This document shows, one piece after another, positions 17,908 through 26,666 of a DNA stretch of 64,000 nt (position 1 is its first letter; each line of letters begins with the position of its first letter). The translations under genes were made by a program, and so were the position numbers. This stretch comes from CAZAOY01 sp964486925 (GTDB lineage Bacteria > Bacillota > Clostridia > Oscillospirales > Ruminococcaceae): positions 1-64,000 of the forward strand of contig CAZAOY010000002.1 in assembly GCA_964486925.1 (NCBI GenBank), given 5' to 3'. A model generated the notes under the pieces. It was not told where the DNA came from and did no database searches. It saw only the letters and a list, made by a program, of their open reading frames with translations.

Positions 17908-18345
17908 TTATTGACGATTGTAGTATTCTATTCCTTTTGTTGGCTTAAAATATGTTCTTATATATCCATCTGGTGAGAGGACTAAAAATTCGTTAGTTTT
18001 TACGTGATAAAAAAGGGTGTCATCATCTTTACCCTGTTTACTTAAAATATCTGTACTTTGCTTGTAAGCCGCAATAAGCTTGTTGGCATTCTTAAGGTAT
18101 TCTTCTTTAGTAATACTGCCAAACTGTTGGTGGTGTTTATTGTAATGGTTTTGATAAAGCTCTTTTGTCCGAAACTGGTATGTCTTTTTGGGGGCATTGC
18201 TTTTAGCGCTACTGGACTGCTTGCTTGACTGTGAAGTTACATCCGAAGGCTCCTGCTTTGCAAGGGAGTCGCACCCGAACGCAAAGAGGGCATAAAGCAG
18301 TATAACCAGTAATAACAGGTAATGTCGTATTTTGTTCATCTGCAT
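17908..18345 (-). CDS. Predicted small lipoprotein, function unknown
   Basis: 145 aa. The signal segment LLLLVILLYALFAFGC ends in a lipobox with Cys25, followed by a Ser-rich linker and a ~100-residue domain containing KELYQNHYNKHHQQFGSI and TLFYHVKTNEFLVLSPDGYI. I recognise no family. A second ATG at 18339 is also well placed from the AGGA site. It should sit on the outer face of the cell membrane. Confidence 0.7.
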   Translation of the reverse strand: MQMNKIRHYLLLLVILLYALFAFGCDSLAKQEPSDVTSQSSKQSSSAKSNAPKKTYQFRTKELYQNHYNKHHQQFGSITKEEYLKNANKLIAAYKQSTDILSKQGKDDDTLFYHVKTNEFLVLSPDGYIRTYFKPTKGIEYYNRQ

Positions 18346-18759
18346 ATTCCTAACCTAATTTATTACGGCTTCTATATTCAATTAACCATAGACCATTACA
18401 GATTAGTGATAACCCTTCTTACCAATAGAATTGTAGTAGGATATGTATTACTAAGCTATAAGCTAATAGTTAACGTACACAGTTGCCATTATAGTTATTA
18501 TACGACAAAATGTTACATATGTCAATAACTCTATTACATTTATTTAGATATTTGTCACAAGTAAGTCATGAGATATAGTGGAGTTATGGGCTACATTTAG
18601 CATAAATAATAAAAAAGGCTATGACATAATGGGACTTTGTATATACAAAAGTTCCCTACGATATATTGTGGATATATTGGTATAATACCACAATGTAAAG
18701 TTATGTCATAGCCTTCAAAAGAAGGAGTTATTTATTAAATATGAGCCTTAAGCATTTAA
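18346..18759. other. Intergenic region with structured terminator
   Basis: AT-rich. Besides the three-way hairpin at 18615-18715 nothing is recognised. A plus-strand open frame at 18322-18528 has no ribosome site and overlaps the lipoprotein start, so it is not accepted. Confidence 0.5.
18607..18715 (-). terminator. Three-way-junction terminator-like element
   Basis: The outer 15-bp stem AAGGCTATGACATAA (18615-18629) pairs with 18701-18715. Two internal hairpins lie between: GGGAC...GTTCCC at 18631-18656, and ATTGTGG/CCACAAT at 18665-18694. On the minus strand the right-hand end is followed by a run of six T, placing a terminator just after the gene at 18760-19137. It is much larger than an ordinary terminator and resembles the element at 80-225. 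Confidence 0.7.
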
Positions 18760-19137
18760 CTAAAAAGAGATGTAATGTCCTGAATTGCTAAGGATAATAG
18801 ATGAAACAAGTCCTTCTGCCTCTAGCGGTACCTTAGCGGTAAGCTTTGTACGTTTATAGGTAGAGTCGACCCCTCTAAACTCATCGGGTACTACATTTAC
18901 AGGAAAGTATGCAGGGTAGGCAGCGGACGTACCCGATATTGTAGGGTTGTTTAGATTGTTTGTGGTTAAAAAGTAATCTGGTGCTAGATTTTTGCCTTCA
19001 TTGTTAAATGCATTTCTTGATTTTTTGGATCTAAGAGATACCGATATAACATTCTCTACCTTATTTTTTATTGCAGTAGCGGCTCTTTCTGCCTGGTCTA
19101 TATCATCAAAATTTGCGGTAATTGTAATATATTCCAT
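18760..19137 (-). CDS. Hypothetical protein with an N-terminal beta-alpha-beta segment
   Basis: 125 aa. The N-terminal ITITANFDDIDQAERAATAI followed by KNKVENVISVSLRSKKSR reads as beta-alpha-beta, similar to small ferredoxin-like or stress-type folds. The rest is rich in Asn, Ser and Thr and ends in SSIILSNSGHYISF. I do not recognise the family. AAAGGA precedes the ATG at 19137. No signal peptide. Confidence 0.65.
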   Translation of the reverse strand: MEYITITANFDDIDQAERAATAIKNKVENVISVSLRSKKSRNAFNNEGKNLAPDYFLTTNNLNNPTISGTSAAYPAYFPVNVVPDEFRGVDSTYKRTKLTAKVPLEAEGLVSSIILSNSGHYISF

Positions 19138-19265
19138 AAAATATTCCTTTCATTATTATCAAACTATCTGCTTATATTGCGTTTAAATATAAGCATCTGC
19201 GACTACTGTAAACAATAGTAGCTTTATTAGTATTGACAATTTTGAAATAAATATTAACTTTTGAA

Positions 19266-19859
19266 TTAATTTACATGGATTTTTTCGCAGGAAAGGATGT
19301 AAAAACCTTTCTTTTTGTATAAAATATCAACGTAGCCAAAAATTTCTTGCAATCTTTTTATACTGCTGTTAGCCCCGTGTTTTTGTTGTATTACGATGTA
19401 AAGCTTGCCGTTATTATTAAGGTGGTGGTAGGACTGCTCGTACATATCATAGATAACCGCCTTGCCCGCATGGATTGGCGGGTTTAGCACGATACTGTCA
19501 TAGCAACCTGTTATAGCCTTAAAGCTATCGCTATGGATAATGTCAGCATTTATACCGTTTCTTTCGCAGTTTTGGCTAGCGTATCTTAGCGCCCGCTCAT
19601 TTACATCCGCCATAGACAGCGTTAGGTTATACACCTTAGCTAAAGCAATCCCGATTGCACCGTATCCGCAACCGAGGTCAAGCATACTGCCGCTTAGCGC
19701 AGGGAGATTTTTAATTAACAGATCGGAAGCATAGTCCACGTGGTCGGGGGAGAAGATACCCGAATCGGTGGTAAAGGTAAAGTCTTTCCCGCTAAAGCTG
19801 TATGAAACTGTTTGTATGTTGGATTTTAATGTATCGTCGGCGATAAAATAATGGCTCAT
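19266..19859 (-). CDS. Class I SAM-dependent methyltransferase, RsmC/YbxB type
   Basis: 197 aa. MLDLGCGYGAIGIALAKVY (about residues 59-77) is the SAM-binding motif I, and SIVLNPPIHAGK (about 122-133) is the NPP(F/I)H catalytic motif of the 16S rRNA guanine-N2 methyltransferase RsmC and its Firmicute homologue YbxB. It corresponds to the C-terminal catalytic half of RsmC only, as usual in Firmicutes. AAAGGAG precedes the ATG at 19859. Confidence 0.88.
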   Translation of the reverse strand: MSHYFIADDTLKSNIQTVSYSFSGKDFTFTTDSGIFSPDHVDYASDLLIKNLPALSGSMLDLGCGYGAIGIALAKVYNLTLSMADVNERALRYASQNCERNGINADIIHSDSFKAITGCYDSIVLNPPIHAGKAVIYDMYEQSYHHLNNNGKLYIVIQQKHGANSSIKRLQEIFGYVDILYKKKGFYILSCEKIHVN

Positions 19860-20169
19860 AATAACTCCTTTTGGTTAGGTTAGGGTTTTGCTGGCTTAGT
19901 AATGGTTAGGTTTATTGGGATATCAATAAAGCTTAACCTTTATATCGATAGCATATTTAATCTAACGGCTTTGCCAAAGCTTTTACAGAATGAACAAGGA
20001 ATAAAAGGTCAAATAGCTATAATTAAAATAATATCACATATAATGATAAAATTCAAGATCCTTACTGTAAATTAACAAGAAAATCTGTAATACTTCTTTA
20101 CATAGCGGCTTATTTATGTTATAATTACAGAATAGAGGTATAAAAATAATATGTCTGGGGGAGTGTTAC
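19860..20169. other. Divergent intergenic region
   Basis: It carries the promoter of the EAL gene (20097-20125). The promoter of the minus-strand methyltransferase is presumably between 19860 and 19960, but no clear match was found. Confidence 0.4.
20097..20125 (+). promoter_or_regulatory. Promoter of the EAL-domain gene
   Basis: TTTACA (20097-20102), 17-nt spacer, TGTTATAAT with TATAAT at 20120-20125, about 45 nt before the start codon. Confidence 0.78.
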
Positions 20170-22401
20170 TTGAAGATACGCAAAGCGCAGATTGGTGCTA
20201 TAATCCTTGCGGGTTGCCTTTTACTGCTTACATCGGTAGTTTTATTTGTTTATAACAGCTATCTTAAGAACCATCTGATACAGCAGACGGTTAGTACTTT
20301 AGATGAGGTAAAGCTTCAACAGATGTACAACTTTGATTCAAAGTTAACAGCTCAAAAGGAAACGATGAAGGGGTTTGCCTACCTTATAGCAAACCTGCCT
20401 AAGGATAAGCCTACACTTGTAAAGCATTTAACAGAGCTTGTAAAGAACACCGATTTTGAGTACATGACCTTTGCCTATCCTGACGGCATAGCATTTAACA
20501 ATGAAGGTATCGATATGGATGTGTCCGACCGATCCTACCTTGGCAAGGCGTTAGCGGGGGAGACCGTTATCTCAGACCCGGTTATGTCTAAGGTTAGAAA
20601 TGCAAAGATTATCGTTGTGGCTACCCCTGTGGTAGCAGACGGTGTTACCGTCGGGGTGCTTACAGGATCGTATAAATCCGAAAATCTAGACAAACACTTC
20701 CTACCCTCCTTTAGCGGGTATGGGTATGCTTACATTACCACTAATAGCGGGGATGTTGTAGCTAAGACCACCAATACCTACAGATTACTTGACAAGGATA
20801 ATATCTTTGAGTTTTGGAAGGGAGCAATCTTTTACCAGAATGATTCTATAGAAACGATAAAGCATAACCTCCATAACAACAAGGGCGGGTCAGCGTGGTA
20901 CAACTTTAAAGGTCAAAAGCGATATATGCAGTACCGCACCATAGAGGTTAACGACTGGAACATCTTCTCGGTTGTACCTGAACAGGCGATAATGAAGAAT
21001 ACCACCTACATACTAACCGCCTCTACCATCATGACCATCGCTATTGCTTTAGTATTTTTAATCATGGCGCTAATACTATACACCTACCAAAAGCGTTACA
21101 ACAAAAAGCTTTCGGATATAGCCTTTGTGGATGAACTGACCAAAGCGCCAACCCTTGCAAAGTTTAAGATGGAAGCGCAAAGGTTATTAGAGGAAAATCC
21201 TGACACCCAGTATATCTTGGTTAAGTGCGATATCGACCGATTCAAGCTTATTAACCAGACTCTAGGCTACGCACAGGGGGATAGGATACTATGCTGTGTT
21301 GCCGATGCGTTTAGGGAGAATTTACAGGATCATAACGAAACCTTTGGACGGGTTAACACTGATGAGTATATTGTACTTCACAAGGTCGTGTCACAGGATC
21401 ATTTAGTTAAGCTTAGTGATAACTTTCATAGCCTTTTCCGCAAGCATATCGGAGAGGATTTTGAGTACGAAATTAAATTCCCGACGGGGCATTATATGAT
21501 TCCAAAAGGGGATAGGGATATATCCAGCGCTATCGAGCGGGCGAATGTGGCGCACCGTCGTGCTAAGGAGCTGGGGGTGGAGCTTGTAGTCTATAATGAG
21601 GAGCTTATAGAGGAGGCACTTCGCCGTAAGGACATTGAAAATAGGATGAACCTAGCGCTTGCTAATGGTGAATTTAAGGTATATCTTCAGCCGAAATATA
21701 GACTAATGGATGAACGGCTTGATGGTGCAGAGGCTTTAGTTAGGTGGAGAGCGAGCGATGTTGACGTTGTCTATCCAAACAGCTTTATCCCGATATTTGA
21801 GGACAACGGCTTTATAGTAAAGCTTGATATGTATATGTTTGAGAGTGTCTGTAAGCTTATAAAGGGATGGATTGATGAGGGGGTAACCCCTGTAGTGGTA
21901 TCGGTAAACTTCTCAAGGCTTCATCTTGAGAACGACGAGTTTGTAAAACAGCTTTGCTCCATAGCCGACAGATGTGGCGCACCAAGGAATTATCTTGAGC
22001 TCGAGCTGACCGAAACCACCATCTTTGACAACGAGGAGGTTTTACAGCTAGTAGTAGAACAGCTTCATTCTGCGGGATTTACATTATCTATGGATGATTT
22101 TGGCACGGGATATTCCTCTTTAGGACTGCTTAAAAACCTTGCAGTGGACGCTATAAAGCTTGATAGAAGCTTCTTTGTATCTGCTAATGGTAACAAGCGT
22201 GCCAAGACGGTGTTAACCCATGTTATCGACATGGCTAAGGATCTAGAGGCGCACACTGTGGCAGAGGGGGTTGAGATTAAGGAACAGATCGATATCCTAA
22301 AGCAGTTAGATTGTGATATGGTGCAGGGGTACTACTACTCCAGACCGCTTCCTGTTTCGGACTTTTATGAAAAGCTTATAGCAGAGAGAGCCAGTTCTTA
22401 G
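20170..22401 (+). CDS. Membrane sensor with Cache, degenerate GGDEF and active-type EAL domain (c-di-GMP phosphodiesterase)
   Basis: 743 aa from TTG 20170 after a GGGGGA site. One transmembrane helix (about residues 7-29), an extracellular double-Cache sensor domain (about 35-275), and a second helix (about 282-305). The GGDEF domain (about 315-470) has FGRVNTDEY in place of GGDEF (about 392-400), so cyclase activity should be lost. The EAL domain (about 495-735) keeps EALVRW, NFSR, the Glu of ELTETTIF, DDFGTGYSSL, IKLDRSF, AEGVE and QGYYYSRP, i.e. all metal and substrate residues I can check. It should hydrolyse c-di-GMP in response to an external ligand. It appears monocistronic. Confidence 0.92.
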   Translation: MKIRKAQIGAIILAGCLLLLTSVVLFVYNSYLKNHLIQQTVSTLDEVKLQQMYNFDSKLTAQKETMKGFAYLIANLPKDKPTLVKHLTELVKNTDFEYMTFAYPDGIAFNNEGIDMDVSDRSYLGKALAGETVISDPVMSKVRNAKIIVVATPVVADGVTVGVLTGSYKSENLDKHFLPSFSGYGYAYITTNSGDVVAKTTNTYRLLDKDNIFEFWKGAIFYQNDSIETIKHNLHNNKGGSAWYNFKGQKRYMQYRTIEVNDWNIFSVVPEQAIMKNTTYILTASTIMTIAIALVFLIMALILYTYQKRYNKKLSDIAFVDELTKAPTLAKFKMEAQRLLEENPDTQYILVKCDIDRFKLINQTLGYAQGDRILCCVADAFRENLQDHNETFGRVNTDEYIVLHKVVSQDHLVKLSDNFHSLFRKHIGEDFEYEIKFPTGHYMIPKGDRDISSAIERANVAHRRAKELGVELVVYNEELIEEALRRKDIENRMNLALANGEFKVYLQPKYRLMDERLDGAEALVRWRASDVDVVYPNSFIPIFEDNGFIVKLDMYMFESVCKLIKGWIDEGVTPVVVSVNFSRLHLENDEFVKQLCSIADRCGAPRNYLELELTETTIFDNEEVLQLVVEQLHSAGFTLSMDDFGTGYSSLGLLKNLAVDAIKLDRSFFVSANGNKRAKTVLTHVIDMAKDLEAHTVAEGVEIKEQIDILKQLDCDMVQGYYYSRPLPVSDFYEKLIAERASS

Positions 22402-22579
22402 TTGTCGTTAATTTAAAAGGAATTTTTATTGGATACTTGCCAAAAGAATTTCGCATAGATTACTTATCTTGTGTATGAAACGGTATCTATGCTTAAGTGG
22501 TTAGCATATTACAAATTCGCAAAATATATTGCCAAAATATGCAGTTTTTATCGCTTTAGAAAAAATATTCAAAAAGGGG

Positions 22580-22609
22580 TTGCAAAACCCACCCATATGG
22601 TGGTATAAT
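22580..22609 (+). promoter_or_regulatory. Promoter of the DUF951 gene
   Basis: TTGCAA (22580-22585), 18-nt spacer, TGGTATAAT with TATAAT at 22604-22609. GGGTTGCAAAACCC forms a small dyad over the -35. Confidence 0.65.
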
Positions 22610-22665
22610 GTATAGAAGTAGGGCAGATGTTATGCGGCTTAAATTATAAAAAGGGTGTTTTACTT

Positions 22666-22875
22666 ATGGTTACGTTAAAGGTAAATGGTGTTTCCCATAT
22701 GGTTGACGAGAGCAAGCCTATTGCGGTTATAATGAAAAAACCTCATCCGTGCGGTGGTTTTGAGTTTTTGATACTGCGTATGGGGATGGATTTTAAACTG
22801 CAATGCGTAAAATGCGGGCATACTATAATGGTACCACGTAACAAGATTGAGAAAAATATTAAAAAGCTTGTCTAA
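22666..22875 (+). CDS. DUF951 (YyzM-like) small protein
   Basis: 69 aa from ATG 22666, chosen because AAAGGGTG precedes it; the frame is open from 22627 but those residues do not match the family. The core is MKKPHPCGGFEFLILRMGMD followed by KLQCVKCGHTIMVPRNK, the family signature KKPHPCG and CxxC. The three cysteines could bind a metal. Function unknown; in Firmicutes it is usually near housekeeping genes, here prfA. Confidence 0.88.
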   Translation: MVTLKVNGVSHMVDESKPIAVIMKKPHPCGGFEFLILRMGMDFKLQCVKCGHTIMVPRNKIEKNIKKLV

Positions 22876-23041
22876 CTTAACGCTTAATATAACCTATCGG
22901 CTTAAAATCTGCTTAGGCGGTTTATACGGAAATTAAGCTTACTACCTTTTGACCTGTAGTTGACTGTTATGTGATTTAGGCAACGTGTTAAGTACGCCAA
23001 CCCCTTTTTGGGTGGCAATGAATATAAATCTTGGAGGATGT

Positions 23042-24118
23042 ATGTTTGAGAAACTAGAGTTTACCCAGGAGAGGTATAACGAGATAAACGAAAAGCTGAT
23101 GGATCCTAACATTATAAGTGATAACAACCAGTACAAGAATCTAATGCGCGAGTATAAGAATCTTACCCCTGTTATCGAGAAGTTTATCGAGTATAAGGCG
23201 GCTAGGGATGCTTTTGACGAGGCGAAGGAGATGTTAAACGAAGGGGGGCTGGATAAGGACTTTAAAGAGATTGTACAAGAACAGTACGACCAGAATAAAG
23301 AGCTTATGGCGACCCTTGGCGAGGAGCTTAAGATTCTACTGCTACCACGTGACCCTAACGATGACCGCAGTGTTATTATGGAGATCCGCGGAGGTGCGGG
23401 GGGCGACGAATCGGCGCTATTTGCCCATTCATTATTTAGGATGTACTCTATGTATGCCGAGTCAAAGCGATTTAAGATAGATATCATAAGCCTTAACGAA
23501 ACCGAGCTTGGTGGTATTAAGGAGGTTTCCTTTGCTATTGAGGGGGAGGGAGCGTACTCACGGCTTAAGTTTGAAAGCGGGGTACATCGTGTACAGCGTG
23601 TTCCCGAAACGGAATCACAAGGACGGGTTCACACCTCTACCGCAACGGTAGCGGTACTTCCAGAGGTTGAGGAGGTCGAGATTGACATTAACCCTGCCGA
23701 CCTACAGATCGATACCTTTAGGGCAAGCGGAGCGGGCGGACAGCACATTAACAAGACCGAATCCGCAATCCGTATCACCCATATACCGTCGGGTGTAGTG
23801 GTAGAGTGTCAGGATGAGAGAAGTCAACATAAGAACAAGGATAAAGCGCTTAAGATTATCCGTTCTAAGCTATATGAAACCAAGATGCAAGAGCAGAATG
23901 ATGCAGTAGCGTCCGAAAGAAAAGCGCAGGTAGGTTCGGGGGATCGCTCCGAACGTATCAGAACCTACAATTACCCTCAAAAACGTCTAACCGACCATAG
24001 GATAGGCTACACCTCATACCAGCTTGAGGCACATCTAAACGGTGACCTTGACGGCTTGTTTGATGCGTTAGCTACCGCCGATCAAGCGGCAAAGCTAGCG
24101 GCGGCGGGTGAGAAGTAG
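23042..24118 (+). CDS. prfA: Peptide chain release factor 1
   Basis: 358 aa from ATG 23042, four bases after a GGAGG at 23033-23037. The upstream in-frame extension to 22985 is not conserved in the family. The GGQ motif is at residues 232-234 (SGAGGQHINKTESA), which triggers peptidyl-tRNA hydrolysis. The PxT stop-codon recognition loop is contained in the middle of domain 2 (RVPETESQGRVHTS region). It terminates translation at UAA and UAG. In many Firmicutes prmC follows; here ywlC follows directly and prmC is absent from this locus. Confidence 0.98.
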   Translation: MFEKLEFTQERYNEINEKLMDPNIISDNNQYKNLMREYKNLTPVIEKFIEYKAARDAFDEAKEMLNEGGLDKDFKEIVQEQYDQNKELMATLGEELKILLLPRDPNDDRSVIMEIRGGAGGDESALFAHSLFRMYSMYAESKRFKIDIISLNETELGGIKEVSFAIEGEGAYSRLKFESGVHRVQRVPETESQGRVHTSTATVAVLPEVEEVEIDINPADLQIDTFRASGAGGQHINKTESAIRITHIPSGVVVECQDERSQHKNKDKALKIIRSKLYETKMQEQNDAVASERKAQVGSGDRSERIRTYNYPQKRLTDHRIGYTSYQLEAHLNGDLDGLFDALATADQAAKLAAAGEK

Positions 24119-24121
24119 GCA

Positions 24122-25228
24122 GTGGGAATGATGGATAACGATAGAATGACTAAGGGCGGATTTAGCGAGGGCGAATCCGCCCCACAACACCAAAATCAAT
24201 ACGACACAAAGCTACTAACCCCGACAAAGGAAAACCTATTAATTGCCGCTCGCGAGATTAAGTCAGGGCGATTAGTCGGTATGCCGACCGAAACGGTGTA
24301 CGGGCTTGCGGCGAATGCATTAGACGAGGATGCGGTAGCTAGTATCTTTAAAGTTAAAGGACGTCCGGCGGATAACCCGCTGATAGCGCATATCTGCTGT
24401 ATGGATCAGCTTAATCTGTTAGCAAGGGATATCCCACAGCTAGCATATAGGCTAGCCGAGCGGTTTTGGCCGGGGCCGTTTACCATGGTATTGGATCGGT
24501 GCAGTGGTGCGAACAGCTTTTTGACCGGCGGGCTTGATACCGTTGCGGTACGAATGCCCGCCCATGAGGTAGCTTTAGCGCTGATTACCCAGTGCAACAC
24601 ACCGTTAGCCGCTCCCTCCGCAAACCCGTCGGGCAGACCAAGCCCCACTACGGCAGAGCATGTGTACAATGACCTATACGGGCAGATAGGATACATACTG
24701 GATGGCGGAGGCTGTGATGTTGGGGTGGAGTCCACTGTAGTTAGGGTTTATGCCGACCGAGTAGAACTTCTTCGACCGGGTGCGGTAACCGTTTCCGAGA
24801 TCCAGTCGGTAACAAAGGGGCGAAAGGTAATGGTTGCTAAAGGGGTTACCACTGCTGTGGAGGATGAGGTTTGTCTATCCCCAGGGCTACGGTACAAGCA
24901 CTACTCACCAAAGGCGAAGGTTGTACTGCTAGAGGGTGGGTATGGTGATTTTTGCAGGTATGTGGCTAAAAGAGCCGTTAACAGTGATAGCCGTATCGGG
25001 GTTATGTTATTTGATGATGATGAAAGGGTGCTTGATCTGCCGTATGTGACCTACGGGGGGCAGACGGATGTAAGAGAGCAGGCTAAAAGACTGTTTTCAT
25101 CGCTTAGAGCACTTGATAGTTTGGATGTTGATACTGTGTACGCACGGTTTTATAAGGATGACGAGTTAGGGCTTGCGGTCTATAACAGGCTTATCCGTGC
25201 GGCAGGATTTGAGGTAGTAACGTTATGA
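24122..25228 (+). CDS. ywlC: L-threonylcarbamoyladenylate synthase (Sua5/YwlC type)
   Basis: 368 aa, two domains. The YrdC-like domain (about residues 38-225) contains GRLVGMPTETVYGLAANAL, KVKGRPADNPLIAHI and APSANPSGRPSPT. The C-terminal Sua5 domain begins after SPGLRYKHYSPKAKVVLLEG (about 257-276). It makes threonylcarbamoyl-AMP from threonine, bicarbonate and ATP for t6A37 in tRNA. Start choice among GTG 24122, ATG 24128 and ATG 24131 is open, as no strong ribosome site is seen. It sits 3 nt after prfA and overlaps coaE by 4 nt: an operon. Confidence 0.95.
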   Translation: MGMMDNDRMTKGGFSEGESAPQHQNQYDTKLLTPTKENLLIAAREIKSGRLVGMPTETVYGLAANALDEDAVASIFKVKGRPADNPLIAHICCMDQLNLLARDIPQLAYRLAERFWPGPFTMVLDRCSGANSFLTGGLDTVAVRMPAHEVALALITQCNTPLAAPSANPSGRPSPTTAEHVYNDLYGQIGYILDGGGCDVGVESTVVRVYADRVELLRPGAVTVSEIQSVTKGRKVMVAKGVTTAVEDEVCLSPGLRYKHYSPKAKVVLLEGGYGDFCRYVAKRAVNSDSRIGVMLFDDDERVLDLPYVTYGGQTDVREQAKRLFSSLRALDSLDVDTVYARFYKDDELGLAVYNRLIRAAGFEVVTL

Positions 25229-25821
25229 TTATTGGTCTTACAGGGCAGAGTGGTGCGGGAAAATCCACCATTAGCAGTATATTTAACAAAAAGGAATACT
25301 TTATTATTAACTGTGATGTTATTGCGCATGAGGTGATATCCACCAACAAGGACTGCTTTAGACAGCTTGTTGACGAGTTTTCCACCGCTATAGTAGATAG
25401 CGACGGCGGAATTAACCGTAAAGCGCTAGGGCGTATCTGCTTTAACGATCGGTCAAAGCTAAAAACCCTAGACACCATCACCCACCCATTTATTATAAAT
25501 ACCATTAAAGAAAAGATAAAATACCTAAATAATGCGGGGATTAAGAAGGTTTTACTCGACGCACCTACTCTATTTGAAGCCCATGCCGAGTGCCTTTGCG
25601 ACACCATTATCTGCGTTATCGCCGACAGCGAGCTTAGACTAAAGCGGATTATGGAGCGTGACAACATCTCTTTAGAGGACGCTACAATGAGGATTAGATC
25701 CCAACATAACGATGAGTTTTACAAGGAACGCAGTGATTATGTTGTGTACAACAACGGCTCGTTATGGCAGTTTATGAATGAGATTGAGGGAGTTATTGCA
25801 ACAATAGAAGCAAAACAGTAG
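25225..25821 (+). CDS. coaE: Dephospho-CoA kinase
   Basis: 198 aa. Walker A GQSGAGKST at residues 7-15. CDVIAHEV and the lid region RLKRIMERDNISLEDATMR are typical. It phosphorylates the ribose 3'-OH of dephospho-CoA, the last step of CoA synthesis. The ATGA overlap with ywlC indicates translational coupling. Confidence 0.97.
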   Translation: MIIGLTGQSGAGKSTISSIFNKKEYFIINCDVIAHEVISTNKDCFRQLVDEFSTAIVDSDGGINRKALGRICFNDRSKLKTLDTITHPFIINTIKEKIKYLNNAGIKKVLLDAPTLFEAHAECLCDTIICVIADSELRLKRIMERDNISLEDATMRIRSQHNDEFYKERSDYVVYNNGSLWQFMNEIEGVIATIEAKQ

Positions 25822-25940
25822 GGGAGCGGATAGTATCTAGTATCTAGAAGCTAGTTCTAGAAGTCACTACTACCCGCAGATTTAGTTATAGGTATACTAA
25901 AAGCTTACAACTAACTACTAAAAACTACATGGGGGTTACG

Positions 25941-26561
25941 ATGAAGCAAAATAGGGGAACTAGACGAACCCGAAGGAAACAGACAGGGCGGTATATACTA
26001 CTGCTAGCTTGTTTAGCGTTAGTTTTAGTAGCTATTCTGGCGGTAGTTAACTTCTTCTCTAACCGTGACAGCGCTAACTCCTATGACAGGTTGCGGCTTC
26101 CTAAAAAGTATTCTGAATATGTAGAGAGGTACTGCAAGGAGTTTAAGGTGGACGAGTATATCGTCTATGCGATGATGAAGCAGGAGAGCAACTTTATCCC
26201 CACAGTGGTGTCTGTTGACAATGCCAGAGGGTTAATGCAGTTAACCGAGCCTACCTTTGATTGGGTTAAGGGAAGGCTTAAGGATGGCAAAAACGTTACA
26301 TTCGATGACATGTTTGACCCCGAAATCAACATCCGTTACGGTGTATATCTGGTTTCCTATCTGGACAACAAGTTTAACAGCTTTGATAACATTGTAGTTG
26401 CCTACCATGCGGGGATGAACATTACTGACAGGTGGCTTAAAAACAAGGAGTATTCCTCTGATGGCGTTACACTGGATGTAATACCATACAAGGATACAGC
26501 CTATCATCTTAGCAAGGTAAAGAAGTATTATGAAGAATATCTAGAGATTTACAAGAAATAA
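25941..26561 (+). CDS. Membrane-anchored lytic transglycosylase (SLT domain)
   Basis: 206 aa from ATG 25941; GGGGG at 25931 supports this over the ATG at 25929 that would overlap it. A basic N-terminus and one transmembrane helix (about residues 17-38) precede the SLT domain. The catalytic Glu is in MMKQESNFIPTVVS (about residue 82), followed by ARGLMQLTEPTFDW and YGVYLVSYL plus VVAYHAG. It should cleave peptidoglycan between MurNAc and GlcNAc outside the membrane. A Slt70-like catalytic domain without extra binding modules. Confidence 0.92.
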   Translation: MKQNRGTRRTRRKQTGRYILLLACLALVLVAILAVVNFFSNRDSANSYDRLRLPKKYSEYVERYCKEFKVDEYIVYAMMKQESNFIPTVVSVDNARGLMQLTEPTFDWVKGRLKDGKNVTFDDMFDPEINIRYGVYLVSYLDNKFNSFDNIVVAYHAGMNITDRWLKNKEYSSDGVTLDVIPYKDTAYHLSKVKKYYEEYLEIYKK

Positions 26562-26666
26562 TACCTATAGTAATAAAAACTCTAGGTGTTACGATGGATA
26601 GATTTGGTATATTCCCAATATATATAACAATTAGTATAAACAGCGCTATGATAAAGGAGAAGGATT

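Noticed and set aside
18322..18528. 68-aa plus-strand frame
   Set aside because: No ribosome site, overlaps the divergent lipoprotein start, low-complexity composition.
25831..25870. Short TATCTAG/TAGAAG repeats between coaE and the lytic transglycosylase
   Set aside because: Too short and irregular to call a repeat element.
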